Positions 1-5,345 of a DNA stretch of 6,857 nt are shown in pieces. The number at the start of each line of letters is the position of its first letter. Within the stretch, counting starts at the first letter, position 1. Under the pieces are notes generated by a model that saw only the letters and a list, made by a program, of their open reading frames with translations, was not told where the DNA came from and did not search any database. The translations under genes were made by a program, and so were the position numbers. The DNA is from Bacteroidota bacterium (GTDB lineage Bacteria > Bacteroidota > Bacteroidia > Chitinophagales > Chitinophagaceae), in NCBI GenBank assembly GCA_947454745.1, contig CANGMV010000056.1, positions 1-6,857 of the forward strand. The letters are read 5' to 3'.

Positions 1-755
1 CCTTCCAAATAAGCATGTAATAAACCAGCTCCCTGAAAAACAGCTTGGTATTTTTCGGCCTTTACGATGTTTAAAATATAGATCGAAAAAATGCCTTTGT
101 CTATTCCTATTTCTGGCACAACACCGTTGTAATATTTATTTGCCCACCAATGTGGATGTGATTTATCTACTTGTCCATTTTTAACACAGGCCACTGCATC
201 AATCATTAAGGGCTTTAAAATACAATCGGCATCATGTGTGGACAATTGCATAAAATAACGATACAACCCAGCGTAATCACCCCCTTTAAAATAAGCTTGC
301 AAGGATTGTAAATAAACAAATGCTTGCAAACGTGCCTCCAATAATTCAGGTGCTAAAAATCCGTGCAATAACCAAAATTCACTTAAAGCCACCATTACTT
401 CGGGCTTGTGATTTTTGTCCTTATAATTTCTATTCGGTGCGTCAATCGCGATGCCTGCTTTTTCCTCTAACTCAAATCCTATAACTGCATTTTCTTTACT
501 TGGATGCACTTGTATACTTAACATCTTTGCTACATCCAACACTTTAAATAAGTAAGGAATGCTGCCCAAAGTATTAATCGAAACCACCCCTGTTGCAGTT
601 TCAATTTGTGCAGGTGCCGATGGATGCGCGCCCATCCAATATTCCGCAAAGGGTTGACGATTTGGATTCTCCTCTTTCATTAGTTCAGGAATGAACTCCG
701 TTCCACCCCAATCATAATGCCTATGCACTCCATGTAATTTATACGCTTTTTGCAT
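1..755 (-). CDS. manA: Mannose-6-phosphate isomerase, class I (N-terminal part; 3' end outside window)
   Basis: A zinc-dependent cytoplasmic enzyme interconverting mannose 6-phosphate and fructose 6-phosphate, linking mannose use and GDP-mannose/glycan precursor supply to glycolysis. Reading from ATG at 755 the frame is open to the window edge (251 full codons, no stop). Early on comes YDWGG (14-18), then the family motif YWMGAHPSAPAQ (39-50). The expected zinc ligands are visible: Gln82 and His84 in SIQVHPSKENA, Glu119 in NHKPEVMVAL, and His247 in GLLHAYLEG next to the edge. These correspond to Gln97, His99, Glu134 and His255 of E. coli ManA (391 aa; this homologue may be shorter). The C-terminal part lies outside. 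The gene diverges from yraN with only 35 bp between the starts, so the two promoters must overlap or lie within coding sequence; no TAnnTTTG box is visible there. Family assignment is firm; substrate specificity is inferred. Confidence 0.93.
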   Translation of the reverse strand, partial: MQKAYKLHGVHRHYDWGGTEFIPELMKEENPNRQPFAEYWMGAHPSAPAQIETATGVVSINTLGSIPYLFKVLDVAKMLSIQVHPSKENAVIGFELEEKAGIAIDAPNRNYKDKNHKPEVMVALSEFWLLHGFLAPELLEARLQAFVYLQSLQAYFKGGDYAGLYRYFMQLSTHDADCILKPLMIDAVACVKNGQVDKSHPHWWANKYYNGVVPEIGIDKGIFSIYILNIVKAEKYQAVFQGAGLLHAYLE

Positions 756-790
756 CTTTCTTATTTGCCGATGTTTACTAAAATCATATT

Positions 791-1144
791 ATGAAAAACA
801 AAGATACTGGGTTTTTAGGCGAAAACAGAGCAACAACTTATTTACTGGATTTAGGTTTTGAAATTTTGGAAAAAAATTGGCGATACAAACATTTAGAAAT
901 TGACATTATTGCTTGTAAAAATGGTCTACTGCATATTGTGGAAGTTAAAACCCGCAGCAACAACGAATTTGGCTTTCCCGAACAAATGGTCAGCAAACAA
1001 AAAATGCAATTTTTAAAAAACGCAGCCGCGCATTACCATTACCTACATCCACAATTTAAATGGCTACAGTTTGATATTATCGCGATATACAAAAAGCCCA
1101 ATGAGGATTGGGCTTTAGACTATTTTGAAGACGTTTATTTTTAA
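791..1144 (+). CDS. yraN: YraN family protein (UPF0102, endonuclease-like fold)
   Basis: A 117-residue protein, the usual length for the YraN/UPF0102 family, whose PD-(D/E)XK nuclease-like fold resembles Holliday-junction resolvases; its cellular role is not settled. Visible signatures are the N-terminal GENRATTYLLDLGFEILEKN (10-29), then the putative catalytic core with Glu36 and Asp38 in LEIDII and Glu51 and Lys53 in VEVKTR, then FGFPEQMV with a following KQ (about 61-71). All acidic and lysine positions expected for metal-dependent chemistry are present, so the protein should be intact. The first ATG is used; no Shine-Dalgarno sequence is visible, as is normal in Bacteroidota. It diverges from manA and converges on the YkgJ-type gene with an 18-bp gap. 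Its 3' coding end contains a perfect inverted repeat (1093-1116) that appears to be the terminator of that opposing gene, so the last 18 codons are under two constraints. Confidence 0.9.
   Translation: MKNKDTGFLGENRATTYLLDLGFEILEKNWRYKHLEIDIIACKNGLLHIVEVKTRSNNEFGFPEQMVSKQKMQFLKNAAAHYHYLHPQFKWLQFDIIAIYKKPNEDWALDYFEDVYF
1091..1116 (-). terminator. Intrinsic terminator of the YkgJ-type gene, embedded in the yraN coding sequence
   Basis: On the minus strand a perfect 10-bp stem (AAAGCCCAAT, loop CCTC, ATTGGGCTTT) is followed directly by two more T, giving a run of five. It begins 47 bp after the stop codon of the minus-strand gene at 1163-1663. Read on the plus strand the same stem is followed by AGAC and not by a T run, so the polarity favours the minus transcript. 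The stem lies wholly within yraN codons. Function is inferred from structure and position. Confidence 0.72.
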
Positions 1145-1162
1145 GGACACAACCCAATAGGA

Positions 1163-1663
1163 TTAAGATCCAATTAAATCATTCATCTTTTCAACCATCT
1201 TATACGTGGCAGGACAGTACTCTACATTTTGCTTGTGTACATGAATGTATTCTGTCATTTTTTTCTTTGTCAAATGTGGAAAACCAGCACAATCCGCAGG
1301 ACGCACTTCATAAATACTACACATGTTTGTTTTTAAATCTAAAAATTGACAGGGTCTTAATTTATTTAACCAATCCTTATCTTTTTTATCATACTCCAAC
1401 CATTCCTCAGTAAATGCTTTAGGTGTGGTATTTAAATGTGCAGCAATTCTTTTAATATCTGTTTTAGTAAAAGTGGGACTCATCGTTTTGCAACAATTGG
1501 CACAACTTAAACAGTCGGTCTCGGCCCAAACCTGCGGACTTAAATATTCAGCTAAGTTATCTAACCCTTGAGGCGCACGCTTTTCCAACTTGGTTAAAAA
1601 AGACCTTAATTGTTTTGCGTTCTTAGTTACTTTCTGCTTAAATGACCTTAAATTTACTTGCAT
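1163..1663 (-). CDS. YkgJ family cysteine cluster protein (putative metal-binding)
   Basis: A 166-residue cytoplasmic protein with the CxxCxxCC signature of the YkgJ/UPF0153 family, thought to bind zinc or an iron-sulfur cluster; biochemical function is unknown. The cysteines are Cys51, Cys54, Cys57 and Cys58 (CLSCANCC), then Cys105 in RPCQFLD, Cys115 in NMCSIYEVRPADC, Cys125 in the same motif, and Cys150 near the C-terminus: eight in all, enough for one or two metal sites. The IYEVRPxxC segment is highly typical. The first 45 residues are lysine-rich with no signal peptide or membrane segment. It starts with ATG and diverges from xerD across 68 bp. Its transcript most likely ends at the hairpin inside the convergent yraN gene. 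No frameshift or missing cysteine was noted. Confidence 0.87.
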   Translation of the reverse strand: MQVNLRSFKQKVTKNAKQLRSFLTKLEKRAPQGLDNLAEYLSPQVWAETDCLSCANCCKTMSPTFTKTDIKRIAAHLNTTPKAFTEEWLEYDKKDKDWLNKLRPCQFLDLKTNMCSIYEVRPADCAGFPHLTKKKMTEYIHVHKQNVEYCPATYKMVEKMNDLIGS

Positions 1664-1731
1664 ATCTTTGATTAAATCTGACGCGAAATAAACTCATTCT
1701 CTACTAACAATCAAATCTTTTATATCAACGC

Positions 1732-2640
1732 ATGAACTGGGCCATCTATAAAAAAGGATTTAAAGCTTTTCTTCAATTAGAGAAGTCATTGAGCGCCCAT
1801 TCGGTGGAAGCCTATTTAAGAGATATCGATAAGCTCACTAATTACTTTGAAAGTATTGGCAAAGAGGTTGGCCCAGCCGATGTAACCCTACCCGATTTGC
1901 AGCAATTTATTCAATGTATCGGCGAAATGGAGATGGCTGCTACATCACAAGCAAGGATCATTTCTGGCATAAAATCGTTCTTTAAATACTGTGTGCTCGA
2001 ACAAATTTGCACCCTTAATCCTACTACTTTATTGCCTACTCCTAAAACTAGGCGCAAGTTGCCCGATGTATTAAGCTTTGAGGAAATCGAAGACATGATT
2101 AGCCACATTGACTTAAGCAAGCCCGAAGGCGGTCGCAATAAAGCAATTCTGGAAACCATGTATAGCTCAGGTTTGCGTGTAACGGAAGCGATTAATTTAA
2201 AAATATCTTGCCTTTATTTGGACGTTGGATTTATTCGTGTAATCGGCAAAGGAGACAAAGAAAGATTAGTACCTATTGGCTCCGACGCTATAAAATATAT
2301 TAAACTTTACAAGGACACCATTCGTGTTCACCAAACACCTGCTAAGGATTGTGAGGACATTTTATTTTTAAACAATCGAGGTAAAGGGCTTAGCAGAGTG
2401 ATGATATTCTATATTATTAAAGACTTGATTTTAAAAACGGGCATTAAAAAATCGATCTCTCCGCATAGCTTTAGGCATAGCTTTGCTACCCATTTAGTGG
2501 AAGGGGGCGCCGACCTTAGAGCAGTACAAGAAATGCTTGGACATGAAAGCATTACCACCACCGAAATATACACCCATATGAATAGGGAATTTTTAAGGGA
2601 TACTTTGGACAGATTCCACCCTGCCTTTCAAAAAAAATAA
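1732..2640 (+). CDS. xerD: Site-specific tyrosine recombinase XerD
   Basis: A 302-residue tyrosine recombinase, expected to act with a XerC partner at the chromosomal dif site to resolve chromosome dimers at division. The N-terminal SAM-like DNA-binding domain covers about 1-105 (EKSLSAHSVEAYLRDIDKL at 17-35). The catalytic domain covers about 110-302 with every active-site residue visible: Arg149 (SSGLRVTEAINL), Lys173 (GKGDKERLVPI), His245 and Arg248 (SPHSFRHSFATHL), His271 (LGHESITTTEIY) and the nucleophile Tyr280. These sit one position from the E. coli XerD residues (148, 172, 244, 247, 270, 279), and the FHPAF ending fits XerD better than XerC. Length and layout are those of the core chromosomal enzyme, not a phage or integron integrase, so its presence near a tRNA should not be read as an island. 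The start is the ATG at 1732; no Shine-Dalgarno sequence and no clear TAnnTTTG box precede it. Confidence 0.93.
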   Translation: MNWAIYKKGFKAFLQLEKSLSAHSVEAYLRDIDKLTNYFESIGKEVGPADVTLPDLQQFIQCIGEMEMAATSQARIISGIKSFFKYCVLEQICTLNPTTLLPTPKTRRKLPDVLSFEEIEDMISHIDLSKPEGGRNKAILETMYSSGLRVTEAINLKISCLYLDVGFIRVIGKGDKERLVPIGSDAIKYIKLYKDTIRVHQTPAKDCEDILFLNNRGKGLSRVMIFYIIKDLILKTGIKKSISPHSFRHSFATHLVEGGADLRAVQEMLGHESITTTEIYTHMNREFLRDTLDRFHPAFQKK

Positions 2641-2663
2641 CCTTCCCATAAACTAAAATCATT

Positions 2664-2671
2664 TAGGTTTG
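2664..2671 (+). promoter_or_regulatory. -7 promoter element (TAGGTTTG) of the DUF2911 gene
   Basis: A perfect match to the Bacteroidota sigma-A -7 consensus TAnnTTTG lies 25 bp before the ATG at 2697, in the 56-bp gap after xerD. A transcription start a few bases downstream would leave a leader of about 20 nt. The -33 element is poor: no TTTG occurs at the expected distance. The box suggests that the downstream gene is not only a read-through product of xerD. Confidence 0.6.
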
Positions 2672-2696
2672 TTATTCAAAACAAAACGAACTTATT

Positions 2697-3539
2697 ATGA
2701 AAAGAATACTTTTTTCGGTATTAACACTTATTGGCTTATCGGTACAAGCACAAATTAAAATGCCTGCTGCAAGCCCAACCCAAACCTTAAGCCAAGATTT
2801 TGGTTTAGGCAAAATTGAAATTGTATATTCTCGCCCAGGATTAAAAGGCCGTGCCGCATTTGGCAATGGTACTGTTTTAGCTCCAACAGGCTCGGTTTGG
2901 AGAACAGGAGCAAACGGTGCAACAAAAGTTACATTTTCTGACCCAGTAACTATTGGTGGGAAAACTTTAGCTGCTGGTTCATATGGTTTATTCACCATTC
3001 CTGGAGAAACATCATGGACTATTATTTTTAACACCAATTCAAAAGGTTGGGGAAGTTTTGACTATAAAGAATCTGAAGATGTAGTTCGTTTACAAGTAAA
3101 GCCTGAAACTACAAGCAATAGCACGGAAACTTTCACAATTAATGTAGACAATATCAATGCAGAATCTGCAACTATTTCTCTTAAATGGGCAAAAACATTG
3201 GTGAATATTCCAGTAACTACCGATATTAAACCAACCATTCGCAAACAAGTTAAAGAAGCAACTAGTGGCACGAATGTAAATCCAAATGTATACCAAGCAG
3301 CTGCCAACTTTTTTTATGATTTAGACAAGGATTATGACAATGCATTAGTTTATGCCGATAAAGCAATCGCAGCAAATCCTAAAGCATATTACTTGTATTT
3401 ATTAAAAGCAAAAGTGCAAAAAGAATTGGGCAATAAAAAAGGCGCACGTGAAAGTGCTGAAACTTGTATTAAGTTAGCAGCTGAAGCAAAGAATGACGAT
3501 TATGTAAGAAACGGCAAAGAGTTAATCGCTTCTTTATAA
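2697..3539 (+). CDS. Secreted DUF2911 domain protein with C-terminal TPR repeats
   Basis: A 280-residue exported protein of unknown function. Residues 1-18 form a signal peptide (MKR, hydrophobic core ILFSVLTLIGLSV, likely cleavage after VQA before Gln19), placing it in the periplasm. Residues about 20-168 match the DUF2911 family common in Bacteroidota, recognised by YSRPGLKGR (44-52), VWRTGANGATKVTF (67-80), AGSYGLFTIPG (93-103) and the WTIIFN strand (107-112). The region is mostly predicted beta strand. Residues about 197-265 hold two TPR-like helical pairs (KDYDNALVYADKAIAANPKA and the following KKGARESAETCIKLA), suggesting protein-protein contact. No catalytic residues can be named. It has its own promoter element upstream and a strong terminator 20 bp after the stop, so it is probably a single-gene unit. 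The family call is confident; the function is unknown. Confidence 0.88.
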   Translation: MKRILFSVLTLIGLSVQAQIKMPAASPTQTLSQDFGLGKIEIVYSRPGLKGRAAFGNGTVLAPTGSVWRTGANGATKVTFSDPVTIGGKTLAAGSYGLFTIPGETSWTIIFNTNSKGWGSFDYKESEDVVRLQVKPETTSNSTETFTINVDNINAESATISLKWAKTLVNIPVTTDIKPTIRKQVKEATSGTNVNPNVYQAAANFFYDLDKDYDNALVYADKAIAANPKAYYLYLLKAKVQKELGNKKGARESAETCIKLAAEAKNDDYVRNGKELIASL

Positions 3540-3559
3540 GCTACTTTTTCATAGACTTC

Positions 3560-3607
3560 AAATATCTCTTCAAAGGTTAATTACTTTTGAAGAGATATTT
3601 TTTTTTT
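3560..3607 (+). terminator. Strong intrinsic terminator after the DUF2911 gene
   Basis: A 17-bp stem, AAATATCTCTTCAAAGG (3560-3576) against CTTTTGAAGAGATATTT (3584-3600), has one G-U pair and a 7-nt loop. It is followed by T to 3607, giving ten consecutive T from 3598. It separates the DUF2911 gene from the tRNA gene. The right arm also holds the TTTG that fits the -33 element of the tRNA promoter. Confidence 0.9.
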
Positions 3608-3617
3608 AGTAGGTTTG
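3586..3617 (+). promoter_or_regulatory. Promoter of tRNA-Leu (TTTG-N20-TAGGTTTG)
   Basis: A perfect -7 box TAGGTTTG (3610-3617) lies 9 bp before the first base of the tRNA, and TTTG (3586-3589) stands 20 bp upstream of it as a -33 element. Both fit the Bacteroidota housekeeping promoter. The transcript would start within a few bases of the mature 5' end. The -33 element is part of the preceding terminator stem. Confidence 0.72.
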
Positions 3618-3626
3618 CTTTCCTCA

Positions 3627-3712
3627 GCGGAGGTGGCGAAATTGGTAGACGCACTACCTTGAGGTGGTAGCGCCCACACCCGGGCGTGGGAGTTCGAATC
3701 TCCTCTTCCGCA
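3627..3712 (+). tRNA. tRNA-Leu (anticodon GAG)
   Basis: This is a complete class II tRNA of 86 nt that decodes CUC and CUU leucine codons. Acceptor stem GCGGAGG (3627-3633) pairs with CTTCCGC (3705-3711), with one G-U pair. D stem is GCG/CGC (3636-3638, 3650-3652) with GG at 3644-3645. Anticodon stem CTACC/GGTAG encloses loop TTGAGGT, anticodon at 3661-3663. The long variable arm CGCCC/GGGCG (3671-3675, 3682-3686) marks leucine, serine or tyrosine types. T arm GGGAG/CTCCT encloses TTCGAAT. The discriminator is A3712, as expected for leucine. The following bases are CAA, so the CCA end is not encoded and must be added. It has its own promoter and terminator. Confidence 0.97.
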
Positions 3713-3717
3713 CAAAT

Positions 3718-3751
3718 GCCTTGACACGAAAGTGTCAGGGCGTTTTCTTTT
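3718..3751 (+). terminator. Intrinsic terminator of tRNA-Leu with GAAA tetraloop
   Basis: A 10-bp stem, GCCTTGACAC (3718-3727) against GTGTCAGGGC (3732-3741), has one G-U pair and is closed by a C(GAAA)G tetraloop of the stable GNRA class. It is followed by CG and then TTTTCTTTT. It begins 6 nt after the mature tRNA 3' end, so the trailer is very short. Bases 3736-3741 can instead pair with 3795-3800. Confidence 0.82.
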
Positions 3752-3800
3752 AGATGCGATGAGCACTTGTGCTCAATAGCAGATAAATGGAAACGCCCTG
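3736..3800. other. Long-range inverted repeat enclosing a small hairpin
   Basis: CAGGGCGTTTTC (3736-3747) can pair with GGAAACGCCCTG (3789-3800) over 12 bp with one G-U pair. The enclosed 41 nt contain GAGCAC-TT-GTGCTC (3761-3774), a short hairpin. The left arm overlaps the right arm of the tRNA terminator, so the two structures exclude each other. No gene or T run accompanies it. Function is unknown. Confidence 0.6.
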
Positions 3801-3817
3801 CAAAAGCGAAGCTTTTG
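3801..3817. other. Tight hairpin with GCGAAGC core
   Basis: CAAAAGC and GCTTTTG form a perfect 7-bp stem with a GAA triloop. The centre GCGAAGC (3806-3812) is the sequence known as an exceptionally stable single-stranded DNA mini-hairpin. It directly abuts the preceding inverted repeat. No T run follows on either strand, so it is not a typical terminator. Function is unknown. Confidence 0.6.
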
Positions 3818-3846
3818 TAAAGGCTTTGGGTACGCGCCCCACTCCG

Positions 3847-3876
3847 AGATCACAGCGTACGAGTACGCTGTGATCT
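3847..3876. other. Perfect 14-bp inverted repeat
   Basis: AGATCACAGCGTAC (3847-3860) and GTACGCTGTGATCT (3863-3876) are exact complements separated by only GA, so this is close to a perfect palindrome. It could be a cruciform, a protein-binding site or a strong RNA hairpin. Its last bases merge into the first copy of the AT-rich tandem repeat. No T run follows, so termination is unlikely. Confidence 0.65.
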
Positions 3877-4119
3877 GATTTAATTTTATTAAAAAAATTA
3901 AATGGGGAAGATTAAAAAACTAATCTGATTTAATTTTAATTAAATAGGGAGAAATAAAAACTGATCTCATTTAATTTTAATAAAAAAAATTAAATAGGGG
4001 AAGATTAAAAAACTGATCTCATTTAATTTTAATTTAAAAATTAAATGGGGAAGATTAAAAAAACTAACCTCATTTAATTTTAATTTAAAAATTAAATGGG
4101 GAAGATTAAAAAAACTAAT
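3875..4119. repeat. Five-copy AT-rich tandem repeat (about 51 bp unit) with internal palindromes
   Basis: Copies lie at 3875-3924 (50 bp), 3925-3965 (41), 3966-4017 (52), 4018-4068 (51) and 4069-4119 (51); copies 4 and 5 differ by one base. Each starts CTS (S = G or C), then has the arms ATTTAATTTT and AAAATTAAAT around a variable loop, then GGGGAAGATTAAAAAACT or a close variant. Copy 2 is shortened exactly between the arms yet keeps an 8-bp ATTTAATT/AATTAAAT pairing around TT. A degenerate start of a sixth unit may follow at 4120. The array contains no open frame and ends 12 bp from the stop codon of the minus-strand gene at 4132, so it would form that gene's 3' untranslated region. Confidence 0.93.
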
Positions 4120-4131
4120 CTCTTATAAAAT

Positions 4132-4557
4132 CTATTTCTTAAAGTCAAGTGCCAAAATAGGATGCGCCAACACCGCTTTCAACTCATGCAAACTACTTTC
4201 ATTATAGTTCCCATCAATGTATTCAGTAACTGCCTTCGCATGTTTAGTTAATTGATTAAAATGCCCAGTTGTTTTTTTAGTACCCAATACAAATAAAGGC
4301 ACTTTAGGATAATGATTCAATATATCACCTAGCGCTAAATCAATATGGTGTAAAAATTTATCTATAACCATTTCTTTGTGTGCAGAAACATCGGTAAACT
4401 GCCCCATCCTACCAGGCATATCTCTCTCATAGGCTTCAATAGAATCAGCACTACTTAATTTAATTTTTTCAAAATTTACTTTATCGTAAATGTATAAATG
4501 AGCTTCTTTAGCACTCAACAAAAGCACCAAATATTTGTATTTGTTTTCGTTTAGCAT
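4132..4557 (-). CDS. Small protein resembling one domain of bacterial eRF1-like (baeRF) proteins
   Basis: A 141-residue soluble protein without signal peptide or membrane segment. From memory of family sequences it resembles the central domain of the bacterial archaeo-eukaryotic release factor-like families (baeRF, closest to family 3). The resemblance lies in the first strand YLVLLLSAKEAHLYIY (9-24), RDMPGRMGQFTD (45-56), KEMVIDKFLHHIDLALGDIL (61-80), PLFVLGTKKTTGHFNQLTKH (87-106) and YIDGNYNESSLHELKAVL (113-130). Family members are normally about 350-400 residues with three domains. Here there is no room upstream (77 bp to the previous stop codon), and downstream lies only the repeat array, so it is either a stand-alone domain or an eroded remnant. 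The reading frame is clean. It follows the phosphopantetheinyl transferase gene in the same direction and may be cotranscribed. No GGQ motif is visible, so peptide release should not be assumed. Family call is moderate; function is unknown. Confidence 0.6.
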   Translation of the reverse strand: MLNENKYKYLVLLLSAKEAHLYIYDKVNFEKIKLSSADSIEAYERDMPGRMGQFTDVSAHKEMVIDKFLHHIDLALGDILNHYPKVPLFVLGTKKTTGHFNQLTKHAKAVTEYIDGNYNESSLHELKAVLAHPILALDFKK

Positions 4558-4634
4558 AACACATAATTTATTGTACCCTAAAGTGACAACAATTAACAGC
4601 TAAATGCTATGACCTAGCTCATATATTCGAATGA

Positions 4635-5270
4635 TTATAAACTATCTGTGAAACAAGTAACACAAACATAGTCATCTCCAAAATGATAATCCAAGTTCAC
4701 TGTTTGTACGATTCCTTTATGATCAATTTGCGCTTGTACGATACCCTTATCGCCACTAGCAAGCGACATCACTTTAAAATGATTTGCAAAATCAATTCCT
4801 AATTGTTCATGTTGTTTGTACATGGCTTCCTTAGCAGCCCAAAAAAAAGCCATTTGTTGTAATTGTGCAGCTTCGGGTAAGTTGGCAATCATTGCTTTTT
4901 CGGCATCATTTAAAAATTTATGTGCCACTTTTAAAATACGTGGATGTATGATTTCAATATCAATTCCAATGGGATCGGTATCACTCACTGCAACAGCAGC
5001 ATACCCTTTACAATGTGAAAATGAAAAATGAAATGGCACCCCTTGTAAATAAGGTTTGCCGTTATCGGCCATCACCATGGTGGACAAATCGGCCTCGGGC
5101 ATCATAAGCTTAAACAACAACCTAACTGCTAAATGTTGAATTTTACGCTCTTCATTTTGAATATCCACTGCCAATTGAATATCCGTCTCAAAAAATGAAA
5201 CCGGCTCTATGATTGACCAAATGGCCAAATGTCGGGTCTCGTTAATATTTTGTTGATAAAAGAAAGGCAT
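4635..5270 (-). CDS. 4'-phosphopantetheinyl transferase superfamily protein (Sfp/AcpT-like)
   Basis: This enzyme moves the 4'-phosphopantetheine arm of coenzyme A onto a conserved serine of acyl or peptidyl carrier proteins, using Mg2+. Counting from the ATG at 5270 it has 211 residues. Visible motifs are FSFSH (82-86), the metal-binding IGIDIEIIHPR with Asp104 and Glu106, and FWAAKEAMYKQ with Trp144, Lys147, Glu148 and Lys152. This is the two-half layout of the Sfp type rather than the short AcpS type. The frame could open nine codons earlier at a GTG (5297), but the ATG start, giving MPFFYQQNINE, matches the usual beginning of Bacteroidota homologues. It diverges from dcd across 75 bp and precedes the baeRF-like gene by 77 bp, possibly cotranscribed. 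No polyketide or fatty-acid genes are nearby, so the carrier-protein partner cannot be named. Confidence 0.88.
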   Translation of the reverse strand: MPFFYQQNINETRHLAIWSIIEPVSFFETDIQLAVDIQNEERKIQHLAVRLLFKLMMPEADLSTMVMADNGKPYLQGVPFHFSFSHCKGYAAVAVSDTDPIGIDIEIIHPRILKVAHKFLNDAEKAMIANLPEAAQLQQMAFFWAAKEAMYKQHEQLGIDFANHFKVMSLASGDKGIVQAQIDHKGIVQTVNLDYHFGDDYVCVTCFTDSL

Positions 5271-5345
5271 AAAAAAAAGCTTTGAGTTAGATTGCACCGC
5301 CGTTAATGCTGCAAAATAAACATAAATACATTTAAAAAATAGAAG

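Noticed and set aside
1712..1719. AAGATTTG on the minus strand as the -7 box of the YkgJ-type gene
   Set aside because: One mismatch to TAnnTTTG and no TTTG at the -33 distance; too weak to annotate.
1911..2159. Minus-strand open frame inside xerD
   Set aside because: Shadow of a clearly conserved recombinase frame; no family resemblance of its own.
2672..3307. Three minus-strand open frames antisense to the DUF2911 gene (2672-3037, 3062-3307, 3090-3296)
   Set aside because: They mirror a well-supported coding frame, have no recognisable motifs, and two of them overlap each other.
1732..3712. Integrase plus tRNA as an integrated element
   Set aside because: The recombinase has the residues and layout of the core XerD, it is separated from the tRNA by an unrelated gene, and I saw no second copy of the tRNA 3' end that could serve as an attachment site.
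3581..3766. A 61-codon minus-strand open frame
   Set aside because: It lies antisense across the whole tRNA-Leu gene and both flanking terminators; its peptide (GRGDSNSHARVWALP and so on) is the familiar false translation of a tRNA complement.
3821..3846. Partial likeness to the tRNA-Leu variable arm (GCGCCCC versus GCGCCC)
   Set aside because: The match is short and needs gaps; it does not extend to an acceptor or T arm, so it is not a tRNA remnant.
3875..4119. Possible CRISPR array
   Set aside because: The units are contiguous tandem copies without unique spacers, the repeat is extremely AT-rich, and no cas gene is present.
4558..4634. Possible missing N-terminal domain or leader element upstream of the baeRF-like gene
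   Set aside because: Only 77 bp are available before the preceding stop codon; I saw no convincing hairpin, promoter box or coding continuation.
4816..5031. Plus-strand open frame antisense to the phosphopantetheinyl transferase gene
   Set aside because: Covers the conserved catalytic motifs of the real gene in reverse; no independent support.
5312..5319. TTATTTTG on the minus strand as the -7 box of the phosphopantetheinyl transferase gene
   Set aside because: Position is plausible (42 bp before the ATG) but it has one mismatch and no -33 element at the expected spacing in this AT-rich gap.
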